Assembly: GCA_018263655.1 (NCBI GenBank)
Contig: JAANWY010000140.1
Span: forward strand, 1-6,332
DNA from: Anaerolineales bacterium
Lineage (GTDB): Bacteria; Chloroflexota; Anaerolineae; Epilineales; JAANWY01
Direction: 5' to 3'
DNA length: 6,332 nt
Within the stretch, counting starts at the first letter, position 1, and the number at the start of each line of letters is the position of its first letter. Position numbers and translations under genes: made by a program. Below the pieces are notes generated by a model. It had not been told where the DNA came from. It was given only the letters and a program-made list of their open reading frames with translations, and did not search any database. Positions 1 to 5,379 of this stretch are shown here, piece after piece.

Positions 1-213
1 CCCTTCGACAGGCCCTTCGACAGAGGACGCCGCTCAGGACGCCGCCTGAGTAGACCGAGGCGAAGCCGAGGTCGTATCGAAGCGACGTCCTGAGTTCATC
101 GAAGGGGGTGCGGCTTGTTCGAAGAACCGTCGCAAACCCGCACCCTTCGATACGGTCTCCACTTCGTTTCGACCTACTCAGGATGCCAGTCCTGATACCT
201 CCTGAACGGTTAC
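1..213 (+). repeat. MITE-like palindromic repeat, family 1, left copy (5' end outside window)
   Basis: Non-coding repeat related to the complete element at 5685-5907. Its right end, CTCCTGAACGGTTAC (199-213), matches the right terminal repeat of that element (CCCCTGAACGCTTAC) with two differences. Both copies share the internal stretch with CACCCTTCGATACGG and CCTACTCAGGATGC. The interior is strongly palindromic: an arm at 46-82 (CTGAGTAG...TATCGAAG) pairs with 145-181 at 29 of 37 positions, and a GGGTGCGG/CCGCACCC hairpin is nested inside. The first 45 bases carry short duplications (CCCTTCGACAG at 1-11 and 13-23; AGGACGCCGC at 24-33 and 36-45). No start terminal repeat is seen, so the element is either cut by the window edge or 5'-degenerate. 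No protein gene is supported here. Confidence 0.7.
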
Positions 214-277
214 TCATTTCTTTGTCTAAAGTGTCGCGGCTTATGTTTAAGCCCGTTCACGAAGATGCGCTTGGCTG

Positions 278-344
278 CCCTTGCGAAGGTTTGTGAGTTG
301 TGAGCTGGTTTCGCTGCGGGGCCACTTCGCAACCTTCGCAAGGG
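278..344 (-). repeat. Family-2 inverted repeat element, copy A (REPIN-like)
   Basis: A perfect 14-bp inverted repeat, CCCTTGCGAAGGTT (278-291) and AACCTTCGCAAGGG (331-344), encloses 39 nt. Each arm is itself a small palindrome (CCTT-GCG-AAGG). Read on the minus strand, the outer flank and interior match copy B at 5380-5475 (TTGACCCTTGCGAAGGTT, then CGAAGTGGC, then GCAGC), so the two are homologous copies in opposite orientation. Paired inverted short palindromes resemble REP/REPIN elements, which in other bacteria are moved by RAYT transposases; that link is only an analogy. No flanking duplication is visible. Confidence 0.75.
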
Positions 345-379
345 TCAAGCTTAGAATTGCTGCGTGCAAATTCGCCGGC

Positions 380-407
380 TTGACACCACGCCTTCAGCAA
401 GTATACT
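380..407 (+). promoter_or_regulatory. Sigma70-type promoter of fabF
   Basis: A perfect -35 TTGACA (380-385) is separated by 16 nt from TATACT (402-407), a one-mismatch -10 box. Transcription should start near 414, leaving a T-rich leader of about 85 nt with three spaced CGGA/TTCGG motifs before the fabF ribosome-binding site. No terminator or riboswitch fold was recognised in the leader. Confidence 0.75.
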
Positions 408-485
408 TTTTTGTGCCTAATTCTTTCGTTTTTTTCGGATCATTCGGATTTTTCGGAACTCAGGGGTAGATTCCTGTAGAACCTT

Positions 486-494
486 GGAAGGGGG
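486..494 (+). promoter_or_regulatory. fabF ribosome-binding site (decides the start)
   Basis: The purine run GGAAGGGGG lies 6 nt before the ATG at 501. An in-frame TTG at 495 would sit directly against this run with no spacing, so the ATG at 501 is the better start. Confidence 0.75.
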
Positions 495-500
495 TTGGAG

Positions 501-1748
501 ATGGAACGTGTCTTCGTCACCGGGTTGGGAAGTGTCACACCGATTGGCCTCACGGTTGGTGATTTCTGGCGCAATCTCACCGCCGGCGTTTCTGGCGTCG
601 GGCCTATCACCCATTTTGACTCTGAGGGTTTCCCGGTGCAGATCGCGGCCGAAGTGACGGACTTTGATCCACTTGACTATATGGGAGTGAAGGAAGCCCG
701 TCGGTCACACCGCTCGGCGCACTTCGCACTGGCGGCTTCCCGTCAGGCACTCGAAGACGCCGGCCTCAAGATAGATCGAACGAACGCCGAAGATGTGGGG
801 GTTGTCATGAATACCGGGATCGGTGGTGGGGAAGAGCTTGCAGACGCCGGCCAGACCTATGCTGAGAGGGGGCCGCGGCGCATCAGCCCCCTTTTGGTTC
901 CTTCGATTATGCCGAACGCGGTCGCTTGTCAAGTATCCATTCATATGGGGGCGCGGGGACCGGTCATCACATCGACGTCGGCTTGTGCCAGTGGCACCCA
1001 GGCGCTACTCCAGGCATGCTACTTGCTACGCCGTGGAGAAGCTCAGGTGGTCATCGCTGGTAGCACTGAAGCTCCGATCACGCCTGTTGCCATGGCCAGC
1101 TTTGCCAATGCTCGGGCGCTCTCGCGACGGAACGATGAACCCGAACGGGCAAGCCGGCCTTTCGACAGAGATCGCGATGGATTCATCGTAGGTGAGGGGG
1201 GCGTTGCCATGGTCCTGGAAACCGAGTCTCACGCGCGAGACCGCGACGCCCATGTGTATGCCGAGGTGGCTGGCGGCGCTCTGACGGCCGATGCCTATCA
1301 CATCACGGCTCCCGATCCTGATGGCGATGGGGCTGTGCGGGCCATGTCTCGATCTTTGAGCGCGTCGGAGGTTCACTTCGAGGAGGTAGACGTCGTCTTC
1401 GCTCACGGGACAAGTACGGCGTTGAACGACGTGACAGAGACTCGCGCTATCAAAACGGTCTTCGGTGAGCGCGCGGGTGACTTGGCAATCAGTGCGACGA
1501 AGTCGATGGTGGGGCATCTGCTGGGGGCGGCCGGCGGCGTCTCGACGTTAGCGGCGGTCCTGTCTGTGTACAACGATGTCGTTCCTCCGACGATCAATCT
1601 GGAGCATCCCGACCCAGAGTGTGATCTGGATTATGTGGCGCAGGAAGCGCGCGAGCAGACGGTCGGTGCGGCCATGGTGAATGCTTTCGGCTTCGGGGGT
1701 CAAAATGCGGTTGTCATGGTGAGGCAGCCGGGCTTGAATGGCCGATAG
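501..1748 (+). CDS. fabF: 3-oxoacyl-[acyl-carrier-protein] synthase II (KAS II)
   Basis: Condensing enzyme of type II fatty-acid synthesis: it extends acyl-ACP by two carbons with malonyl-ACP, releasing CO2, in the cytoplasm. From the ATG at 501 it has 415 residues, the usual FabF length. The thiolase-fold Cys-His-His triad is intact: Cys162 in STSACASGTQA, His302 in VFAHGTSTALND and His339 in ATKSMVGHLLGAAG, with conserved Lys334 in the last motif. The glycine-rich C-terminal motif reads NAFGFGGQN, with Gln where Thr or His is commoner. The N-terminal RVFVTGLGSVTPIG is typical. The gene stands alone behind its own promoter (380-407), with repeats upstream and the convergent decarboxylase gene downstream, so no fab cluster or acpP is adjacent in this window. 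A polyketide-type KS is less likely given the standard length and motifs. Confidence 0.96.
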   Translation: MERVFVTGLGSVTPIGLTVGDFWRNLTAGVSGVGPITHFDSEGFPVQIAAEVTDFDPLDYMGVKEARRSHRSAHFALAASRQALEDAGLKIDRTNAEDVGVVMNTGIGGGEELADAGQTYAERGPRRISPLLVPSIMPNAVACQVSIHMGARGPVITSTSACASGTQALLQACYLLRRGEAQVVIAGSTEAPITPVAMASFANARALSRRNDEPERASRPFDRDRDGFIVGEGGVAMVLETESHARDRDAHVYAEVAGGALTADAYHITAPDPDGDGAVRAMSRSLSASEVHFEEVDVVFAHGTSTALNDVTETRAIKTVFGERAGDLAISATKSMVGHLLGAAGGVSTLAAVLSVYNDVVPPTINLEHPDPECDLDYVAQEAREQTVGAAMVNAFGFGGQNAVVMVRQPGLNGR

Positions 1749-1830
1749 GATGCTGGCCTAAGTAGTCCCAAGAAAGTATCTTGACAGTAAGCGTGACATT
1801 CGAACACGGGGCTGTTCACTGTTCACTGTC
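1749..1830. other. Convergent intergenic gap between fabF and the decarboxylase gene
   Basis: Both flanking genes end here. No GC-rich hairpin with a T-run is visible on either strand, so no intrinsic terminator can be called. The right end contains a short direct duplication, CTGTTCACTGTTCACTG (1812-1828), whose CTGTTCACTG core recurs in the palindrome upstream of the operon at 4363-4372. Confidence 0.6.
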
Positions 1831-2811
1831 CTAGAAGAGGTGCTTGTCGCCGAGCTGGGCGCCTTCGGCCGGCCCGCTCACCAGGGTCTCCAGGACGTCG
1901 TCGATGTCAGCCAGGTGCGCGAGGACATCGGCTTCGTCTTCGGCCTGGCAGATGAGGTGGATGTTGGGGCCAGCGTCTAGCGTGAAATACACGGGCAACC
2001 CCTCCCGCCGCCAGGCCTGGACAGCGTGGATCAGCCGAAGTGTGGCCGGCGCCCAGTAGTAAATGGGGGGATGCGACGTCATGGCGACTGCGTGGAGCGA
2101 AATGGCGTCGGCTTCGACAGCTTCGCCCAGCGCCTCGATGTTGCGGCCGCGGATGGCGCGCCGGACGGTCTCGAGGCGTGCCGGCAATTCGGACAGCCGT
2201 GTGGCGAAGTGCGGGCTTGTCTCGGCTGCAGTGTGGCCTGCGCTCGATCCGATGGATTTCTCTTCGCGGCTGACGATGGCGACGATGTCGCGCAGGTCCC
2301 AGTAGCCGGGCGCGTGAAGGGTGTGGGCGTAGGCGGTGGTGTGGCTGCTGCCGACCTCTAGCTCGACATAACCGCTCGGTATCGACCGGGCAGCGGAGCC
2401 GGAGCCGAGACGCGCCAGCTCCGTCATCGCGCGCTCGTCTAGCGCGATGTCCAGGGCGGCTGTGCCGGCAACGGAGAGGGCGGCGAAGGCCGAGGCTGAA
2501 GACGCGATGCCGGTACCCATGGGGAAATTGCTTTCCGACACCACGCGAGCACGGAGGTCGGTTTGGGCCAGGCCTCGGATGTGGTCCAGGTGGCGCGACG
2601 CGCGTGCCCTGGCAGTCTCAGTGGCCGGCTGGCCGTCGATTACGAGGCTGTCGGCGGTGAAGGCGGCCCCGAATGCCACGGTGGTGCGCGTCCGGGCCCC
2701 GCTCAGGTTCATCGAGATCGAGTTGTTGGATGGAATGTTGCGCTGTGGATCGGCATTGCCCCAGTACTTGATGAAGGCGATGTTGCTAGGTGCCACGGCG
2801 GTGGCTTTCAT
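1831..2811 (-). CDS. mvaD: Mevalonate-pathway decarboxylase (diphosphomevalonate or phosphomevalonate decarboxylase), GHMP kinase fold
   Basis: Acts at the end of the mevalonate route: ATP-dependent phosphorylation and decarboxylation of mevalonate 5-diphosphate to isopentenyl diphosphate, or of mevalonate 5-phosphate to isopentenyl phosphate. The 326 residues are full length for the family. Visible motifs are APSNIAFIKYWG (7-18), the phosphate loop PMGTGIASSASAFAAL (97-112), GSGSAARS (136-143, with Arg142), and FTLDAGPN (276-283), whose Asp279 is the family's catalytic aspartate. The lysine that usually ends KYWGK and contacts the substrate diphosphate is Asn19 here. Chloroflexota contain a biochemically shown phosphomevalonate decarboxylase (Roseiflexus castenholzii), so the monophosphate activity is a real possibility that sequence alone does not settle. 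The ATG lies 6 nt after the stop of the upstream wall-protein gene and lacks a strong Shine-Dalgarno, suggesting coupled translation in one operon. Confidence 0.93.
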   Translation of the reverse strand: MKATAVAPSNIAFIKYWGNADPQRNIPSNNSISMNLSGARTRTTVAFGAAFTADSLVIDGQPATETARARASRHLDHIRGLAQTDLRARVVSESNFPMGTGIASSASAFAALSVAGTAALDIALDERAMTELARLGSGSAARSIPSGYVELEVGSSHTTAYAHTLHAPGYWDLRDIVAIVSREEKSIGSSAGHTAAETSPHFATRLSELPARLETVRRAIRGRNIEALGEAVEADAISLHAVAMTSHPPIYYWAPATLRLIHAVQAWRREGLPVYFTLDAGPNIHLICQAEDEADVLAHLADIDDVLETLVSGPAEGAQLGDKHLF

Positions 2812-2817
2812 TCACAA

Positions 2818-4311
2818 TTATCTTTCTGGTGGCCAGTTCGGCAGTACGTAGCGGATCTCGTCCGGAGAGGGTGCCGGCTCTAGCAAGTACACGTCTACCC
2901 AGCGGTACCAGAGTTCGAGTTTTCCCTCGTCGAAGCCCAGGTCGATGTGCTTGCCTCGGATTTTGCCACCGGTGTCGCCGGCGACCGCCAGCCCGTACCC
3001 CGGCACGTACATCTTCTGCCGGAGGCCGATCACCTCCGGATCCACGGCCACAATGCCTCGGCGCGCTATCCAGCCCAACCGCGTGATGCCGTAAGCCGGG
3101 TGGTCACGCGGTTTGCCAGACGTCGCAGCCGAGTACGAGGTGGCCAGGACTCTGACCTTGCGCCAGTAGCGCTTTGGCCCGTCGGGCGTCTGGACCGTGC
3201 GCCATACGAGCTTTGTGCCGTAGGCGATGATTTCTGGTATGGGTGCCTCTTCCACCCACCAACTGGTTGTCTCACGTGAGATCTCCTCACCGTTTTCGTA
3301 GACGATGCGGATGCGCCGGCGCCGTGTGCCGCTCTGCCCGGCTTGCACCAGCCGGCGTGTGTCCAACGCGAGTGAACTATCGGCCTGCCAGCGGGTTTCG
3401 TAGGGAATGTCTGCTTCTTCGTAGACGAACTCTTCATCGACGCGCCGGACGTCGACCGTTTGATGGGGGCGCAGGGGCGTGTCCACTGCCGGCTGCGTGT
3501 AGTCGAGTTCACGCAAGGTGATGGCTTCTTGGGAGAGGACGCCGGCCACGGTCTTAGCCCGCGTCCGAGTGTGAATCTCCCGCCCATCGACCAGGATGCT
3601 GATCGGCTGGGAGCGCTGGATCGTGACATTGAGGCCGGCCGTCATCCGGGTTCTCAGCGGTGGACGGACGGCATCGGCCAGGTAGACATCGATACCCTTT
3701 TCCGCCAAGGCTTGGCCGAGCGTCGGTGCCGTCGTCCACAGCCGGGTTCTGATCCCCGCGTCGGTGAGTGAGAAGGGGACGGCGCGGTGGACGCGAACTT
3801 CGATGGGGTGGCGATTGGGGAACGGCGTCTCCGGTACCCAGGTCTGACCGTTCACCGTGATGCGGTCGTGTGGCTCCAGCGCGATGCCGGCTTCCAGCAG
3901 AACGGCGGCCGGCGAGTTGGCTTGCGTGTATTCGGTGGTGCGCCGGCTGTCAGCGATCAGGGTCACTGCTCGTGCGCGGTCGATGGTGATGGAGGAAGTT
4001 TCCTCGAGCGGCGTGTCGAGGGCCGGCCGGACGATGTCGGCGGGGCGCAGGGTGATGTCTTGCGTGATGTCTAGCGTGATGTCTTGCGCTTCCAGGAGGC
4101 TGCCGACGGTCGCCTGGTGGGTGCGGATGTGGGTTGTCTGGCTGTCGATGGTGAGGGAGACGGCGTGGGTGGTCGTGCGGTAGCCCAGGGCCATGAGGCT
4201 GCCGGCTGCGAGCAACGCGATCAGTGCCAACAGGCCAGACTGAAGCTGTCGTTGGACAGCGTGGACGGGTTGACGCAGTTGTGACTCGACGATGGCTGTT
4301 TCGGACGACAC
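2818..4311 (-). CDS. Membrane-anchored DUF348/G5/3D-domain cell-wall protein (YabE/Rpf-like)
   Basis: Probable envelope protein with a peptidoglycan-cleaving domain. Of 497 residues, 1-24 are polar, about 25-43 form one membrane segment (LLALIALLAAGSLMALG), and the rest should lie outside. Roughly four DUF348-type repeats follow (about 48-109, 112-165, 169-230, 229-292; compare PALDTPL and PAVDTPL), then a G5-like domain (about 289-366), then a 3D domain (about 388-478). The 3D domain begins LATSYSAATSGK, the equivalent of the usual ATxYt motif, and has its three aspartates: Asp424 (VAVD), Asp446 (GDTGG) and Asp457 (HIDLG). This order matches Bacillus YabE and actinobacterial resuscitation-factor-type proteins, where the C-terminal domain acts as a lytic transglycosylase. 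The GTG start at 4311 is supported by AAGGAT 9 nt upstream. An in-frame 12-nt triplication lies in the first DUF348 repeat. The substrate is inferred from the family. Confidence 0.9.
   Translation of the reverse strand: MSSETAIVESQLRQPVHAVQRQLQSGLLALIALLAAGSLMALGYRTTTHAVSLTIDSQTTHIRTHQATVGSLLEAQDITLDITQDITLRPADIVRPALDTPLEETSSITIDRARAVTLIADSRRTTEYTQANSPAAVLLEAGIALEPHDRITVNGQTWVPETPFPNRHPIEVRVHRAVPFSLTDAGIRTRLWTTAPTLGQALAEKGIDVYLADAVRPPLRTRMTAGLNVTIQRSQPISILVDGREIHTRTRAKTVAGVLSQEAITLRELDYTQPAVDTPLRPHQTVDVRRVDEEFVYEEADIPYETRWQADSSLALDTRRLVQAGQSGTRRRRIRIVYENGEEISRETTSWWVEEAPIPEIIAYGTKLVWRTVQTPDGPKRYWRKVRVLATSYSAATSGKPRDHPAYGITRLGWIARRGIVAVDPEVIGLRQKMYVPGYGLAVAGDTGGKIRGKHIDLGFDEGKLELWYRWVDVYLLEPAPSPDEIRYVLPNWPPER
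4052..4087 (-). repeat. 12-bp tandem repeat inside the 3D-protein gene
   Basis: Three adjacent 12-nt units (plus-strand reading GTGATGTCTTGC, GTGATGTCTAGC, GTGATGTCTTGC) encode the run QDITLDITQDIT near residues 76-86 of the wall protein. The unit length is a multiple of three, so gain or loss of a copy keeps the frame and changes length by four residues. Confidence 0.85.
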
Positions 4312-4320
4312 AGGGACGAG

Positions 4321-4326
4321 ATCCTT
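4321..4326 (-). promoter_or_regulatory. Ribosome-binding site of the 3D-protein gene
   Basis: On the minus strand AAGGAT lies 9 nt before the GTG at 4311. It supports that non-ATG start, which yields a normal N-terminus with a cytoplasmic segment before the membrane helix. Confidence 0.65.
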
Positions 4327-4363
4327 CGGCTATTGGTGAGAGTAGCGAGCTGTCTTGCCTACC

Positions 4364-4376
4364 TGTTCACTGAACA
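4364..4376. promoter_or_regulatory. 13-bp palindrome upstream of the wall-protein/decarboxylase operon
   Basis: TGTTCA-C-TGAACA is a perfect inverted repeat with a one-base centre, lying about 50 nt upstream of the GTG start, in the gap between SRP RNA and the operon. Its size and symmetry suit a dimeric repressor site, but no regulator is identified. A convincing operon promoter was not found beside it: the best -10 candidate on this strand, TACTCT (4342-4347), has no good -35. Confidence 0.4.
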
Positions 4377-4415
4377 ATCACATCTCTGTTGCCAGGTCCG
4401 CTCTTGAGAGAAGGA

Positions 4416-4688
4416 CTGGCCGTGCACCCTCTGTCGATGAGGATCTTACCGGCTTATCCCGACTAGCCAGCTCCGGTCAGGCGCGCCTGCGGCACCCAGA
4501 AGAGACCGCTTACCGCTGCTTCCTTCCGGACCTGACGGGGTTCACGGGCTTCTGCCGCGCAGGACCCAACCTTCAACGCCGCTTGGCCGGGACAGTCCCG
4601 GCGACCCACCGCCTCGAGAGGGAATTCGACCCCGCATGAGCGGTTTTCGGGTACAGGACACCGCTAGCGCCCCGTCTAGCACGGCCAA
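4416..4688 (-). ncRNA. ffs: Signal recognition particle RNA, large bacterial (Bacillus-type) form
   Basis: RNA scaffold of the SRP, which pairs with Ffh to target nascent membrane and secreted proteins. On the minus strand the near-universal apical core GTCAGGTCCGGAAGGAAGC lies at about 4518-4536. Upstream are Alu-domain elements resembling Bacillus subtilis scRNA (GGTGTCCTGTACC, GGGGTCGAATTCC, then CTCGAG), and downstream are GTGCCGCAGG and ATCGACAGAGGGTGCACGG. The ends close in a 10-bp stem: TTGGCCGTGC at the 5' end and GCACGGCCAG at the 3' end. The length of about 273 nt matches the 270-nt class rather than the 114-nt E. coli class. The 5' end agrees with the promoter at 4694-4722. Exact ends are good to a few bases. 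Confidence 0.95.
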
Positions 4689-4693
4689 GAAGA

Positions 4694-4722
4694 ATACTAC
4701 CTGAGTTGTGTACGAAAGTCAA
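4694..4722 (-). promoter_or_regulatory. Promoter of the SRP RNA gene
   Basis: On the minus strand TTGACT (4722-4717) is followed by a 17-nt spacer and TAGTAT (4699-4694). The predicted start, about 7 nt after the -10, falls at 4687-4688, exactly where the closing stem of the RNA begins. Confidence 0.8.
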
Positions 4723-4745
4723 ATGGCCCGCAATAGGCTTTGCCC

Positions 4746-4896
4746 GGTGTGCATCCCAAGTTTGTAAAGCCGGTGGCCGGCGCTCTCAGCCCGCAACAAG
4801 TTGCGGCGTCCCGACGCTCGAACTTGTTCGAGATGGTGACTCATACTGGATGGGAGACCAGGTGATCACGTCATTAAGAAATATGGGATGTACCCC
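4746..4896. repeat. 151-nt highly palindromic region with 12-13 bp inverted ends (structured RNA or MITE relic)
   Basis: The ends GGTGTGCATCCCA (4746-4758) and TGGGATGTACCCC (4884-4896) pair at 12 of 13 positions, including one G-U. Packed inside are hairpins GCCGG-TGG-CCGGC (4769-4781), CCGCAACAAGTTGCGG (4791-4806), GCGTC-CC-GACGC (4806-4817), CTCGAACTTGTTCGAG (4817-4832) and CTGG/CCAG around ATGGGAGA (4846-4861). The second and fourth share an 8-nt complement (AACAAGTT 4795-4802, AACTTGTT 4821-4828), so they can instead form one long rod. There is no credible ORF, plus-strand promoter or target duplication. It may be a non-coding RNA on either strand or a small transposon remnant whose inverted ends read GGnGTrCATCCCA. 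It sits 24 nt upstream of the SRP -35 box. Confidence 0.6.
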
Positions 4897-4917
4897 TGAG
4901 CGGTATGCCTGCTACGA

Positions 4918-4979
4918 TCGCCGAGGTCTGTGCCTGTTGCGCTCGCCGAGGTCTGTGCCTGTTGCGCTCGCCGAGGTCT
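4918..4979. repeat. 25-bp tandem repeat, about 2.5 copies
   Basis: A 25-nt unit beginning TCGCCGAGGTCTGTGCC occurs at 4918-4942 and 4943-4967 without mismatch, followed by a 12-nt partial third copy (4968-4979). The copies are directly adjacent with no spacers. The rest of 4897-5078 shows no gene or recognisable signal on either strand. Confidence 0.9.
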
Positions 4980-5078
4980 CCCGACCGATGGCGGAAAGGG
5001 GGCGGCTTAGGAGGCCTCGTCCATCGTGTGTCGCGCCTCGCCGGCGCTACATGACTTAGCCAACCTCTCATCACAAGC

Positions 5079-5107
5079 AAAAAAGCCTGCGGCTGCAACC
5101 GCAGGCT
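5079..5107 (-). terminator. Intrinsic terminator of the tRNA-Ser pair
   Basis: On the minus strand the perfect 9-bp stem AGCCTGCGG/CCGCAGGCT with loop TTGCAG is followed at once by TTTTTT. It starts 6 nt beyond the last base of tRNA-Ser(GGA), so it ends the tRNA transcript. Confidence 0.92.
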
Positions 5108-5112
5108 CTCAG

Positions 5113-5200
5113 CGGAGAGGGAGGGATTCGAACCCTCGAGGGTCAAAGACCCTACGCGCTCTCCAGGCGCGCGCACTAAACCGGGCTATGCGACCTCTCC
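5113..5200 (-). tRNA. tRNA-Ser (GGA)
   Basis: Reads UCC (and UCU) serine codons. The minus strand folds as a class II tRNA of 88 nt: acceptor GGAGAGG/CCTCTCC, D stem GCAT/GTGC, anticodon stem CGCGC/GCGCG with loop CTGGAGA (anticodon GGA at 5164-5162), long variable arm AGGGTC-TTT-GACCCT, and T arm GAGGG-TTCGAAT-CCCTC. The discriminator is G, as expected for serine. The 3' CCA is not encoded (the next bases are CTG), so it must be added. It is the second gene of the pair and lies just before the terminator. Confidence 0.96.
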
Positions 5201-5210
5201 GAGAATGGTG

Positions 5211-5300
5211 TGGCGGAGGGGGAGGGATTCGAACCCTCGAGGGCGTGAACCCTACGCGTTTTCGAGACGCGCGCACTAAACCGGACTATGCGACCCCTCC
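5211..5300 (-). tRNA. tRNA-Ser (CGA)
   Basis: Reads the UCG serine codon. The class II fold has acceptor GGAGGGG/CCCCTCC, D stem GCAT/GTGC, anticodon stem CGCGT/ACGCG with loop CTCGAAA (anticodon CGA at 5264-5262), a variable arm with AGGG/CCCT pairing, and the same T arm as its neighbour. The discriminator is G and here the 3' CCA is encoded (5213-5211), giving 90 nt, or 87 without it. The first gene of the pair, it is separated from tRNA-Ser(GGA) by 10 nt. The two share nearly all of the D, variable and T regions, suggesting an old tandem duplication. Confidence 0.96.
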
Positions 5301-5315
5301 CGGTTTCCACTGCAT

Positions 5316-5344
5316 ATTCTACCACAGACGACCGTTCTGCGCAA
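5316..5344 (-). promoter_or_regulatory. Probable promoter of the tRNA-Ser pair
   Basis: On the minus strand TTGCGC (5344-5339) is followed by a 17-nt spacer and TAGAAT (5321-5316), 15 nt before the first base of tRNA-Ser(CGA). The -10 is good (one mismatch) and the -35 weak. Confidence 0.5.
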
Positions 5345-5379
5345 ATTTCCTGCGACGAAACTGGCAATTCCAGGTTTGA

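Noticed and set aside
1026..1517. 163-residue minus-strand reading frame opposite fabF
   Set aside because: It lies wholly inside the well-supported fabF gene on the other strand, has low-complexity Arg/Ser-rich composition and shows no recognisable domain.
3066..3629. 187-residue minus-strand frame inside the wall-protein gene
   Set aside because: Same strand but a shifted frame of the DUF348/G5/3D gene; its Arg/Ser/Pro-rich translation is typical of out-of-frame reading of GC-rich DNA.
4364..4376. LexA (SOS) box
   Set aside because: The Gram-positive box has GAAC before GTTC with a 4-nt gap, whereas this palindrome has the opposite order and a one-base centre.
4746..4896. Ordinary 5S rRNA gene
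   Set aside because: Apart from the GGATGGGAGACC match and a closing stem, the conserved bacterial 5S segments (CCGAAC...GAAG and GAGAGTAGG) are absent and the left half has too many separate hairpins.
4918..4979. CRISPR array
   Set aside because: The repeat copies are directly adjacent with no spacers and no cas gene is near.
4706..5059. 117-residue plus-strand frame across the palindromic region and 25-bp repeat
   Set aside because: It runs through the SRP promoter, hairpins and tandem repeat, its translation contains no domain, and no ribosome-binding site precedes it.
5026..5379. Plus-strand frame over the tRNA genes
   Set aside because: It covers both tRNA genes and the terminator; its repeated GRDSNP/GGIRTLEG-like peptides come from reading the antisense of tRNA T arms.
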